Of a stretch of DNA of 64,000 nucleotides, positions 9,053-18,400 are shown in pieces. The notes below the pieces were generated by a model. The model was not told the origin of the DNA. It did no database searches and worked only from the letters and a program-made list of their open reading frames with translations. The stretch spans positions 124,001 to 188,000 of the forward strand of contig NZ_FCOG02000002.1 in the NCBI RefSeq assembly GCF_001544975.2. Direction: 5' to 3'. Positions within the stretch are counted from its first letter, which is position 1; the number at the start of each line of letters is the position of its first letter. The position numbers were made by a program, and so were the translations under genes. Source of the stretch: Caballeronia arationis. Lineage in GTDB: Bacteria > Pseudomonadota > Gammaproteobacteria > Burkholderiales > Burkholderiaceae.

Positions 9053-9955
9053 ATGCTCAAGATCGCCACGTTCAATATCAACGGCGTCCGTTCGCGCCTG
9101 CCCGCGCTGCTTGAATGGCTCGACCGCGAAGCGCCGGATATCGCCTGCCTGCAGGAACTGAAGGCGCCGGACGCGGCGTTTCCCATCGACGAAATCCGCG
9201 CGGCCGGTTATGGCGCGATCTGGCACGGACAGGTGTCGTGGAACGGCGTCGCGATCCTGGCCAAAGGGATGGAGCCTATCGAGAGCCGGCGCGGCCTGCC
9301 GGGCGATACGGGCGACACCCACAGCCGCTATATCGAAGCGGCGGCGCATGGCGTCCTGGTCGGCTGCCTCTACTTGCCGAACGGCAATCCGCAGCCCGGT
9401 CCCAAATTCGACTACAAGCTCGCGTGGTTCGAACGCCTGATCGACTACGCGGCGCGTCTTCATGACAGCGGGCATCCGGTGGTGCTCGCGGGCGACTTCA
9501 ACGTCGTGCCCACCGACGAGGATATCTACAACCCGAAGTCGTGGCTCAAGGACGCGCTGCTTCAGCCCGAAAGCCGCGAATGCTACCGGCGCCTGCTCGA
9601 TCAGGGATGGCTCGATTCCCTGCGCGCGCGGCATCCGGCCGAGCGCATCTACACGTTCTGGGATTACTTCCGGCAGCACTGGCAGAAGAACTCGGGACTG
9701 CGCATCGACCATCTGCTGCTCAATCCGCAGATGGCACCGCATCTGAAGGACGCAGGCGTCGATCGCTGGGTGCGCGACCGGCCCCATGCAAGCGATCACG
9801 CGCCCACGTGGATCTCGGTCGATCTGAAGGTCCAGAAGCAGCCGGCGACGCAGAAGGCCGCCGCCGACAAGCCAGCAGCGAAAAAGGCCGCCGCGAAAAA
9901 AACCGCCGCCAAAACGCCCGCGGCGCGCCCGCGGCGCGCGAAACCCGCGGGCTGA
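9053..9955 (+). CDS. xth: Exodeoxyribonuclease III (AP endonuclease) with Lys/Ala-rich tail
   Basis: 300 aa from the ATG at 9053 (MLKIATFNINGVRSRL). The Xth/ExoIII catalytic set is complete: NINGVRSR, CLQELKAP (Glu), AGDFNVVPTDEDIYNP (D-x-N), RIDHLLL and ASDHAPTW (Asp-His). It should repair abasic sites and degrade 3' ends in the cytoplasm. After about residue 260 there is an extension of roughly 40 residues made of repeated KKAAAKK-type units, like histone H1 tails, not found in short homologues; it could add DNA affinity. It is convergent with the HiPIP gene. Confidence 0.88.
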   Translation: MLKIATFNINGVRSRLPALLEWLDREAPDIACLQELKAPDAAFPIDEIRAAGYGAIWHGQVSWNGVAILAKGMEPIESRRGLPGDTGDTHSRYIEAAAHGVLVGCLYLPNGNPQPGPKFDYKLAWFERLIDYAARLHDSGHPVVLAGDFNVVPTDEDIYNPKSWLKDALLQPESRECYRRLLDQGWLDSLRARHPAERIYTFWDYFRQHWQKNSGLRIDHLLLNPQMAPHLKDAGVDRWVRDRPHASDHAPTWISVDLKVQKQPATQKAAADKPAAKKAAAKKTAAKTPAARPRRAKPAG

Positions 9956-9961
9956 AATCGC

Positions 9962-10270
9962 TCACATGTTCGTGTACGAGCTGCACCAGCCGTGCGCAGC
10001 GACCTGCTTGTCGCCGAAGAGCGTGCAGCCGCCCCATGCGTCCGTCGACTTGCCCTGGAACAGCGAGCAATTGCTGCAATCCTGCCCGGCGGCGTAGTTC
10101 GGGAATTTCGCCTTGTCGACCTTCGCGACGTCTTCCCGGTAGCCGACGGCGACCGCGGCCGGGTCCGTTTCGCTCAGTTTCGGGCCGGCGGCGAGCGCGG
10201 CGCGCGAGAGCAGCAGCGACGACCCTGCGCCGATGCTGTAAATCATGAAACTGCGACGGGATGGATTCAT
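9962..10270 (-). CDS. High-potential iron-sulfur protein (HiPIP)
   Basis: 102 aa from the ATG at 10270; an ATG five codons upstream (10285) is also possible and neither has a clear ribosome-binding site. The leader is Tat-like (NPSRRSFMIYSIGAGSSLLLSRAALA is split over residues 2-27 with the Arg pair at 5-6). The mature domain has four cysteines in the HiPIP order (CSNC, GGC, HGWC) that would hold a [4Fe-4S] cluster. It would be a periplasmic soluble electron carrier; its partner is not evident here. Confidence 0.88.
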   Translation of the reverse strand: MNPSRRSFMIYSIGAGSSLLLSRAALAAGPKLSETDPAAVAVGYREDVAKVDKAKFPNYAAGQDCSNCSLFQGKSTDAWGGCTLFGDKQVAAHGWCSSYTNM

Positions 10271-10532
10271 GGCGGGGATGTGCATTGTCTTGTCGTGGGG
10301 ACCGGCGGACGGCAAAGGCCGAAGCGCGCGCCGCCGCCTACCCGAACGATACGCCACCCGCGCGCCCCGCGCGCGCTGGTACGGTCGTTCGCTTTTTCGT
10401 GGCGCTTGCGTCCCGTCTGTTCGGCAGCGCACGGACTCAAGCTTTTAATCCCGGTGCCGTAAATGAGGTCAGTAACCGACGACACGTCCGCGCATCAACG
10501 GCGCGGCGCTTTTTTCACCAGGGAGAACGAAC

Positions 10533-10652
10533 GTGGCAGAAATGGATTGGCTGATGGCAGGAATGGATCTGGTTGCACTCGTTGGCGCGACGCTTTTCAT
10601 GAGCGTTCTGTCGCGGCGAAGCCTGGCGACGTCGGCAGTGGACGGCCGCTGA
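10533..10652 (+). CDS. Candidate 39-aa small hydrophobic protein
   Basis: A GTG at 10533 preceded by GGGAGA at a 6-nt spacing opens a 39-codon frame (starts MAEMDWLMAGMD) whose centre is hydrophobic (LVALVGATLFMSVLS) and which ends with a basic/polar tail. This could be a single-pass membrane microprotein. It stands alone between the HiPIP gene and the MFS small subunit. The call rests only on the ribosome-binding site and hydropathy; it may be non-coding. Confidence 0.35.
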   Translation: MAEMDWLMAGMDLVALVGATLFMSVLSRRSLATSAVDGR

Positions 10653-10743
10653 AACAACCGGTTCGATGTTGAATCCGTTGTAGCAGGAAACCGGCGAGAG
10701 GGCGGCGCGAACGAACCGCCACCCCTCGCCGTGAAAGCGAATT

Positions 10744-10878
10744 TCAGTGGAACAGTTTCATCGCCTGCGTGAGCGTGTTCGTAATGCCCCACGCGAGCGG
10801 AACGAGCACGTAGATCCAGAAGACCGCGAGCAGCGCCTTGTTGGTCGGATGTGCATGGAGATCGTGGTTGGCGTTCAT
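10744..10878 (-). CDS. Small subunit of an oxalate/formate-type MFS transporter
   Basis: 44 aa from the ATG at 10878, with AGGAACC just upstream. A polar N-terminus (MNANHDLHAHPTNKA) is followed by one transmembrane helix (LLAVFWIYVLVPLAWGI) and NTLTQAMKLF. This matches the short proteins annotated as MFS transporter small subunits, which are regularly encoded directly after OFA-family antiporters. The antiporter gene ends 14 bp upstream. This small gene is intact although its partner carries two stop codons. Confidence 0.78.
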   Translation of the reverse strand: MNANHDLHAHPTNKALLAVFWIYVLVPLAWGITNTLTQAMKLFH

Positions 10879-10892
10879 TTGATGGTTCCTGT

Positions 10893-12290
10893 TCAGTTGA
10901 TCGCCGGTGCCGACGCGTTCATGTGATGTTTTTCGTGCACGCGCGTCACGAGCAGGTTGCACAGGAATCCCACGACGAGCAGCCCCGCCATGATGTGCAG
11001 CGTCGTCGTGTACGCTTCCGCCTTTGCCACGCCGTGCTCGACTTCATAAGCGCGGATGTAGTTCACGAGTACCGGCCCCGCGACGCCCGCCGCGGCCCAC
11101 GCGGTCAAAAGCCGTCCATGGATGCCGCCGACGAACGCCGTGCCGAACATGTCGGCGAGATAGGCGGGGACCGTCGCGAAGCCGCCGCCGTACATCGACA
11201 GGATCACGCCGTACGCGAGCACGAAGAGCGCGATATTGCCCGACGCCGCGAACTGCGGCACCAGAAAATACAGCACCGCACCGAGCGCGAAGAACACGAA
11301 GTAGGTGTTCTTGCGGCCGATTCAGTCCGAAGTCGACGGCCACGCGAAGCGGCCGCCCATGTTGAAGAGCGACAACAGGCCGACGAAGCCCGCGGCCGCG
11401 CCCGCCGTGATCGACGCCTTGAAGCTTTCCTGAATCATCAGCGACGCCTGCCCGAGCACGCCGATGCCCGCCGTCACGTTCAAGAACAGCACGAGCCACA
11501 GCAGATAGAACTGCGGCGTCCTCAATGCCTGATCGATATGCTCGTGGTTGCGCGTGATCATCTTGTTCGCCTTGACGGGCGGGGTCCAGCCGGCCGGCGC
11601 CCAGTTTGCCGGCGGGATGCGGATCGCGAGCGCGCCAACCGTCATCGAGATGAAGTACACGACGCCGAGCACCACGAAGGTCTCGGCCACGCCGATGCTC
11701 GTCGCGCTCTTGAAGTGGTTCATCAGCGCGACCGAGGCCGGCGCCGCGATCATCGCGCCGCCGCCGAAGCCCATGATCGCCATGCCCGTCGCCATGCCGC
11801 GCCGATCGGGGAACCAGCGGATGAGCGTCGATACCGGCGACACATAACCGAGCCCCAGTCCGATCCCGCCGATCACCCCATAGCCGAGATACAAGAGTCA
11901 GATCTGATGCAGCTGCACGCCGAGCGCGGAGACGAGAAAGCCGCCGCCGAAGCAGCAGGCCGCGGTGAACATCGTGCGGCGCGGGCCGACCTTTTCGAGC
12001 CATTTGCCGGCGAAAGCCGCCGATAGCCCGAGAAACACGATCGCGAGCGAGAAGATCCAGCCGAGCGTCGTGATCGACCAGTCGTCCGGCGCGGACTGCG
12101 TGATGCCGATCACCTTCGTGAGCGGCGCGTTGAAGACGGAAAACGCATACGCTTGCCCGATGCACAGGTGCACAGCGAGCGCGGCGGGCGGGACCATCCA
12201 GCGCGAGAAGCCGGGTTGGGCGACAGTCGCGGATTTGGAGAAAAAACCGCGTGGGGCGGCGGCGGGACGATCGTCGATCGTGCTGTTCAT
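10893..12290 (-). pseudogene. OFA-family (oxalate/formate antiporter-like) MFS transporter with two in-frame TGA codons
   Basis: One frame of about 465 residues from the ATG at 12290 (GGAGA upstream) to 10893 covers a 12-helix MFS protein of the OFA type (LAVHLCIGQAYAFSVFNAPL; GYGVIGGIGLGLGYVSPVST). It is interrupted twice, at 11898-11900 (HQI-stop-LLYLGYG) and 11322-11324 (STSD-stop-IGRKNTYF). Both places normally carry Trp, so each is explained by a single TGG-to-TGA change. No frameshift is present and the rest is well conserved, so inactivation looks recent, or these are sequencing errors. Annexed small-subunit gene follows. Confidence 0.85.
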
Positions 12291-12628
12291 TGTCGGTCTC
12301 CGGGAACGCATCGTCATGCAGTGCGTTCGCATATAGTTTTATGTCGGGCGAGTCGTCTGCATCCGGTACTGCGCGCCATGCCGGATTGGACGACCCTGCC
12401 ATTGCCCTTCACGTCCGCTCAGATCGGTTCGATTCATGATTCGCGGATGTGAATGCGGTCGAACATAGACAAGAGCCGCGCCCTTGGCAATATGAACGGT
12501 CGTGCCATAAGTGTTTGCCCGAAGTTGACGGGTAGCTTGCGGTCGGTGGCGCAGAATATGCTGCCCGGCCCCATGCAGCCGCTTTTTACAGCATCACCCT
12601 CGAACATTCATAAGACATCGGGTAAAGC
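12291..12628. other. Intergenic region between the OFA transporter and cardiolipin synthase-like genes
   Basis: 338 bp between divergent genes. Short frames here lack ribosome-binding sites and family resemblance. A possible sigma-70 -35 (TTGGCA at 12484) with CATAAG about 16 nt later is the only promoter-like pair I noticed, reading towards the phospholipase D-family gene; support is weak. Confidence 0.3.
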
Positions 12629-13906
12629 ATGCTGACCACCATCCTCAGCACCGCCGCGGTCGTCGCGTGCGCGACGCTGGTCGTCGTGCTGGTCGTCGCC
12701 AATCTCACGAGCGGTGAGAAGAAGATCGAGCACACGATCGAGCGCCGCTATGCCAGCGACGACCCGCAGTTCCCGCGTTCGATGAGCCTGCTGCTCGGCC
12801 CGCCCGTCGAAGACGGCAACCGCTTCGACGTGCTCGTGAACGGCGACGAGATTTTCCCTTCGATGCTCGCGGGCATCCGCTCGGCGCAGAAGACCATCAC
12901 GTTCGAAACGTTCATCTACTGGTCGGGCGAGATCGGCGAGGAGTTCGCCGCAGCCCTCTCCGACAAGGCGCGCGCGGGCGTCGCGGTGCATGTGCTGCTC
13001 GACTGGGTCGGGTCGTCGAAGATGGACAAGCGTTATCTGCGCATGCTGCGGGACTCGGGCGCCGAAGTGATCCAGTATCACAAGCCGCACTGGACCGGCC
13101 TTGGCCGCATGAACGACCGCACGCACCGCAAGCTGCTCGTGATCGACGGGCATGTCGGTTTCACGGGCGGCGTCGGCATCGCGGAGGAATGGACCGGGCA
13201 CGCACAGGACGAGAAGCACTGGCGCGATACGCATTTTCGGGTCGAAGGGCCGGTGGCGGGCCACATGCAGGCCGTCTTCATGGACAACTGGATCAAGGCG
13301 TCCGGCAACGTCCTGCACGGCCCCGAGTACTTCCCGGAGATCGCGCCGGCGGGCGAGGGCATCGCGCACATGTTCAGCAGTTCGCCCTCGGGCGGCAGCG
13401 ACGACATGCAGCTCATGTACCTGATGGCGATCACCGCCGCGACGCACACGATCCATCTCGCGAGCGCGTACTTCGTGCCCGACAAGCTGACGATCAACGC
13501 GATCGTCGAGGCGACGCGGCGCGGCGTGAAGGTGCAGATCGTGACGCCGGGCAAGCACATCGACACCCACACGGTCCGCGAGGCGTCGCGAGCGGGATGG
13601 GGCGATCTGCTGAAGGCGGGCGTCGAGATCTACGAATACCAGCCGACGATGTTTCACTGCAAGCTTCTGATCGTCGACGAATATCTGGTGTCCGTGGGCT
13701 CGACCAATTTCGACAGCCGCTCGTTCAAGCTCAACGACGAGGCGAATCTCAACATCTACGACCGCGACTTCGCGAAACTGCAGACGTCGATTCTCGCCGA
13801 CGACATCGCAAAGTCGCAGCGCGTCACGCTCGACGACTGGAACCGGCGCCCGCTCACGGAGAAGCTCATCGAGCGCGTTGTGGCGCTACTCGACCCGCAG
13901 CTCTAG
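12629..13906 (+). CDS. Phospholipase D-family cardiolipin synthase-like protein
   Basis: 425 aa. One N-terminal transmembrane helix (about residues 2-25) precedes two PLD domains with complete HKD motifs: THRKLLVIDGHVGFTGG and FHCKLLIVDEYLVSVGSTN. The order and spacing match bacterial cardiolipin synthases (ClsA/ClsB type), which join phosphatidyl groups in the inner membrane. Only one N-terminal helix is seen, as opposed to two in ClsA. Other PLD-type transferases cannot be excluded. No operon partners. Confidence 0.8.
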   Translation: MLTTILSTAAVVACATLVVVLVVANLTSGEKKIEHTIERRYASDDPQFPRSMSLLLGPPVEDGNRFDVLVNGDEIFPSMLAGIRSAQKTITFETFIYWSGEIGEEFAAALSDKARAGVAVHVLLDWVGSSKMDKRYLRMLRDSGAEVIQYHKPHWTGLGRMNDRTHRKLLVIDGHVGFTGGVGIAEEWTGHAQDEKHWRDTHFRVEGPVAGHMQAVFMDNWIKASGNVLHGPEYFPEIAPAGEGIAHMFSSSPSGGSDDMQLMYLMAITAATHTIHLASAYFVPDKLTINAIVEATRRGVKVQIVTPGKHIDTHTVREASRAGWGDLLKAGVEIYEYQPTMFHCKLLIVDEYLVSVGSTNFDSRSFKLNDEANLNIYDRDFAKLQTSILADDIAKSQRVTLDDWNRRPLTEKLIERVVALLDPQL

Positions 13907-14009
13907 ACGAAACGCCCGCCGGTCGCGTATGAAGAATCCCGCTTGAATCTTCCGCACGCCCGGCGCATATTGCGTGGCAGACCCGCCGACAGCGCTGGAG
14001 CGCGCATCG

Positions 14010-15377
14010 ATGCCCGACGTCCGAGACTCTGCCGTACCGCCTTCCGAGCCGCCCGCGTGGAAGCACGCCCGGCCCGAGGAAGCCTTCCGGCACAGCCTGC
14101 CGGAGGTGTATTCGTCGATCGCCGTACCGTCGGGCGGCCTGTGGCTGCGGCGTTTCCTGGCGTTCGCCGGACCCGGCTACATGATCTCCGTCGGCTACAT
14201 GGACCCGGGCAACTGGGCCACCGATCTCGCCGGCGGCTCGCGTTTCGGCTACACGCTGCTCGCGGTCATCCTGCTGTCGAACCTGATGGCAATCCTGTTG
14301 CAGGCGCTGGCGGTGCGCCTCGGCATCGCGACCGGGCGCGACCTCGCGCAGGCCTGCCGCGACCATTATTCGAAGCCGGTCAACTTCGCGCTGTGGCTCG
14401 CGTGCGAGGCGGCGATCATCGCGTGCGACCTTGCCGAAGTGATCGGCACGGCGATCGCGCTGCAACTGCTGTTCGGCATTCCGCTGATCGCGGGCGCGCT
14501 CATCACCGCGCTAGACGCCTTCCTGCTGCTGCTCCTGATGAACCGCGGCTTTCGCTTCCTCGAAGCGTTCGTGATCGCGCTGCTCGTCGTGATAGCGGTG
14601 TGCTTCGCGGTGCAGATCGTCGCCGCGGCGCCGCCCGTCGCCGCCGTGCTGCGCGGCTTCGTGCCCACGACCGTCATCGTGACGAATCCCGAGATGCTTT
14701 ATGTGGCGATCGGCATCATCGGGGCGACCGTGATGCCGCACAACCTGTATCTGCATTCGTCGGTCGTGCAGACGCGCGCATACGAGCCGAACGACACCGG
14801 TCGCCGCGACGCGATCCGCTGGGCCACCGCCGACAGCACCATCGCGCTGATGCTCGCGCTCTTCATCAACGCGGCGATCCTGATCGTCGCGGCGACGGTG
14901 TTTCATGCAACAGGACACACGGAAGTGGCCGAAATCGGCGACGCATTCCGGCTGCTGTCGCCGCTCCTCGGTCTTTCGATCGCGTCGACGCTCTTCGCGC
15001 TCGCGCTGCTCGCTTCCGGCCTGAATTCGACGGTCACCGCGACGCTCGCCGGTCAGATCGTGATGGAAGGTTTTCTCCGTTTGCGCATTCCCAATTGGGC
15101 GCGGCGGCTGATCACGCGCGGCATCGCGATCGTGCCGGTGGTCGTGGTCACGGCGCTCTACGGCGAGAAGGGCACGGCGCAACTGCTCGTGCTGAGCCAG
15201 GTGATCCTTTCGATGCAGCTTCCGTTCGCCATCGTCCCGCTCGTGCGCTTCGTCTCCGACAAGCGGAAGATGGGCGCCTTCGTCGTGCCGGGCTGGGTCG
15301 CGCTGCTCGCGTGGCTCGTTGCGGGCGTCATCGTGGTGCTGAACGTCAAATTGCTCGTCGATACGCTGATGGGCTGA
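14010..15377 (+). CDS. mntH: NRAMP-family divalent metal transporter (MntH-like)
   Basis: 455 aa from the ATG at 14010, which has GGAG 9 nt upstream; a GTG at 13974 in the same frame is an alternative. Eleven or so transmembrane segments are visible. NRAMP signatures are present: MDPGNWATD in helix 1 (Asp and Asn metal ligands) and [10 protein letters not shown] in helix 6. It should import Mn2+ (and perhaps Fe2+) with protons. I saw no MntR- or Fur-like site in the short upstream region. It is convergent with the STAND gene. Confidence 0.88.
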   Translation: MPDVRDSAVPPSEPPAWKHARPEEAFRHSLPEVYSSIAVPSGGLWLRRFLAFAGPGYMISVGYMDPGNWATDLAGGSRFGYTLLAVILLSNLMAILLQALAVRLGIATGRDLAQACRDHYSKPVNFALWLACEAAIIACDLAEVIGTAIALQLLFGIPLIAGALITALDAFLLLLLMNRGFRFLEAFVIALLVVIAVCFAVQIVAAAPPVAAVLRGFVPTTVIVTNPEMLYVAIGIIGATVMPHNLYLHSSVVQTRAYEPNDTGRRDAIRWATADSTIALMLALFINAAILIVAATVFHATGHTEVAEIGDAFRLLSPLLGLSIASTLFALALLASGLNSTVTATLAGQIVMEGFLRLRIPNWARRLITRGIAIVPVVVVTALYGEKGTAQLLVLSQVILSMQLPFAIVPLVRFVSDKRKMGAFVVPGWVALLAWLVAGVIVVLNVKLLVDTLMG

Positions 15378-15491
15378 GGTCGCGGATCATGATCGAACGA
15401 GGCCCGGCCGCTTTCATGCGAGCGACGCACTCGGGGTGCTGGTTTCGTCGAGCTTCGTGCCGGTGTTGAACGCACCGAGGCATGCCGGAAG

Positions 15492-18400
15492 CTACTGCGC
15501 GGTGGCCTCGGACGCCTTGGCAGGCTTGCCGGACGTGGCCTGCTGCGTCGGGCCGCGTGTTCGCGAGATCGCTACCTGCTCCCGGCAATTCGTGTCGCCA
15601 AGCCCGTAGGCGCACTTCTCCTGTGCGCTCAGTCCGCGCTTGGTCAGCGAGCGGGCGAAGCGCTCCATCATTGCGCGTTCGAGCGGAACCAGCATGGTTC
15701 CTGAGTTGAGCTCGACCGCCAGAATGGTGTTGCGCGGGTTGAACTTGACCCCCTCGACATTCGCGAAATCGAGACTGAAGGCCGTGTCGCCTGATGCCAG
15801 GTCGAGCACGCTAACGCCCTTCGTGTTCCAGTAGGCCAGCCATCGGTCGTCGGTGCTGAACTTCGAGCGCGAGTCGCCGAGGCGCTTGATCAGGGCGCCG
15901 CCCGAACGCCGCACGACCTCGAAGCCGCGCGTCCGGTCATGACCACCGGAAGGAGAGTTCTGGATCTCGAATCGCCCGAGCGGACTGACGCGCGTTTCGT
16001 CGTCCTCCTTGGGCGCCGGATGCGACTTCGCCAGATCCTTCACGCTCGTCGGCGCCGAAGCCGACAGCGGCCAGACACTGGGGGGATCACCGGTCGTGTG
16101 GAACCTCACGATCACCGACTGGCCGTCGTCGTCGATTTTCACGGTTGCGCGGGGAGGCAGGTCCACGATTTGCCCCGTCGGCACGAGTTGTTCGTCGCGA
16201 ACCGCATAGACGGCGATCTCCGCGTGCGCGGGGCCGGCCGCGGACCTGCGAAAAACGCCCAGCGCGGTGCCCGACGGCGAGGCAATGAACGAAGACCGAA
16301 CGCCTCCGGGTTGCTCCTTCCAGGGCGTCACGACCGCACCGTCGCGGGTTCTGATCACTTTGGCTGGCCCGGGCTCCTGACCTGTGATCAACAGCAGTTC
16401 GCCGTCGCGGCCGAGGATACTTGCACCACCCGCAACCGGCGCAAACCGATATGCGCCGGTTGCCGGGTCGAGCACGTAGGTCGTATCGCGCTTCTCCTTT
16501 GTGACGACGGCGACGACGCTGTCGCGCGCGAAGCGCAGCTCCCTGGGCTCGTCGGGCAACTGGATCCGCGTCTGCCTGGCCCGCTTGCCGTCGGCGGCCG
16601 GCACCTCGATCACATCGATCCAGGCTTTGCCCCGACGCGAGAGCACGACCCACCGGCCGTCGGGCGAAGCGTCGAAGTACCTTGGGTCGCCGAGTATCGC
16701 GAGCAGCAGCTTGCTCGTCGAGTAGATATGGACAACGCCGTCCTGATCGACGAGCGCGACCCGGGCAGTATCGTCCGTGACCGAGAGCAGCCCTGCGTTG
16801 TTACCGGCAGTCCTCGGCTCCGCGCCCTTGATGCGGATCTCTCCGTGCACCGCGTTCGGTCTTCCTTCCGCGACGACGATATCTCCCGAATCGAGGTACT
16901 CGACGAATGCTCCGCCTCCGGGACTCCAGACCACGTCATTGATCTGGCGGTCGTCGCCCGTGCCCGCATTGAGAGGCTCGTTCCCTTGCGCCACGGTGTA
17001 CTCGCAAGTGGTTGCCCTGAAGTTGGCGGAAGAGGTTTTCGCGCCCGGCGACACGGATTTCGGCTGCAGGCAGCGAGTGAAGTCGATCGGCGTGGAGACC
17101 CAGTTGCCGTCCTGCTGTCGTTCAATCCGCTGCGCGAACAAGTGCTCCTTGAAGCCGGCGCCGACGATGGTCTTGCCGTCCTGAGAAAGACCGATCGCGA
17201 GCAGTCCCTCTGCCCCGACTTTCATGACGTCCGCGCTTGGATCGCGGTAGTCCCACACCCAGATGTGATCGTCCTTCTGGATCGACGCGAGCCATCTCCC
17301 GTCCGGGCTGAACACGAGGAGCGCGCGATCGCGAATCGCGGACTGTGGCAGAGAACCCGACAGCGTACCGCTGCGCGAGTCGAACAGGTCGACCGATCCG
17401 GCGCGCGCGACCGCCAGCTTGGTCTGATCCGGACTGAACGCGATGAACATGGCATCGTTGAGATCGGGCTTCGAGGACCAGAGCCTTCGCGGCTCCGGAA
17501 CGTTCAGGTCCCATACGGTCAGGGTGGAGTTTCCCGCGAGGACGGCCAGCAGATCGCCATCCGGGTTGAGCGCAACGACTTTTGCCTCGCCGCCGAGCTG
17601 GTCCGGACCCAGCTTTTCCGAGGGCCAGAGATATTGCCCGGAAGCAAGCAACGCCGAGCGCGCCTCGCTCGTGTCGGCGCGCTTCAGTCCCTCCAGCGCG
17701 AGCAGGACGCCGACTTCCGGATCCTGGGCCGTGCCGGCGAGCGCCGCCAGCTCCCTGGACTGCGCGCGGCTGCGCTCGGCTTGCGCGTCCGTTTTAGCCC
17801 AATACGCGGAAAGCGCAAGGCCGGAGAACGCCGCGATCGCCAGTCCGCTCACTGCGATAACGCGCCGCAGCTTGCTCTTTTGTCGCCGCTCGGCGAGCAC
17901 GCGCTCGTCCGCACGGCGGCGGTCGCGCTCTTCCAGCGCGGCCTTGGTGAGAATGTCATGGGTGAGCTCGACCCGGTTCGTTCCGTGTTGCTGCTCCTGA
18001 CGAAGCAGCCGCCCGTCTACCAGCGCGGCGATCTCCTCGGCAGTGACAAAGCCATTGACGATCGCGTCGTCCACCGAATAGCTGTTCCGGTAGCCATGTT
18101 CCGTAATGAGCTTTTCTTCGACGAAGTGCCGGACCCGATCGGGATAGACCTGCAGGCTTCGGCGGTAGAACCCGGTAACGATGGTGTCCTTCTCGCCCTC
18201 GAACATCGCCTCGGTGATGCGCTCCGCGCCAGCCAGCTTGCGATGCTCGTTGACGCCGCGGCAAAACAGGCTGAGGAGCGCGGGCTCGACCGTGCGCGGG
18301 GCGCCCGGGTCGGCCGTGGCGCCGGCCTCGTCCGCTGCGCCCAGCGACAAAAAGGCGACGATTCTGTGCGCGAGCAGTTCGTCGACCAGATGGTCCGTGC

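Noticed and set aside
10893..12290. TGA decoded as Trp or as selenocysteine in the OFA transporter
   Set aside because: TGA is used as a normal stop by many genes in the window (for example catA, uppP and csiD), and no selenocysteine hairpin is evident after either TGA, so nonsense mutations or read errors are simpler.
12453..12635. 60-codon rightward frame before the cardiolipin synthase-like gene
   Set aside because: Overlaps the real gene start and lacks a ribosome-binding site or conserved pattern.
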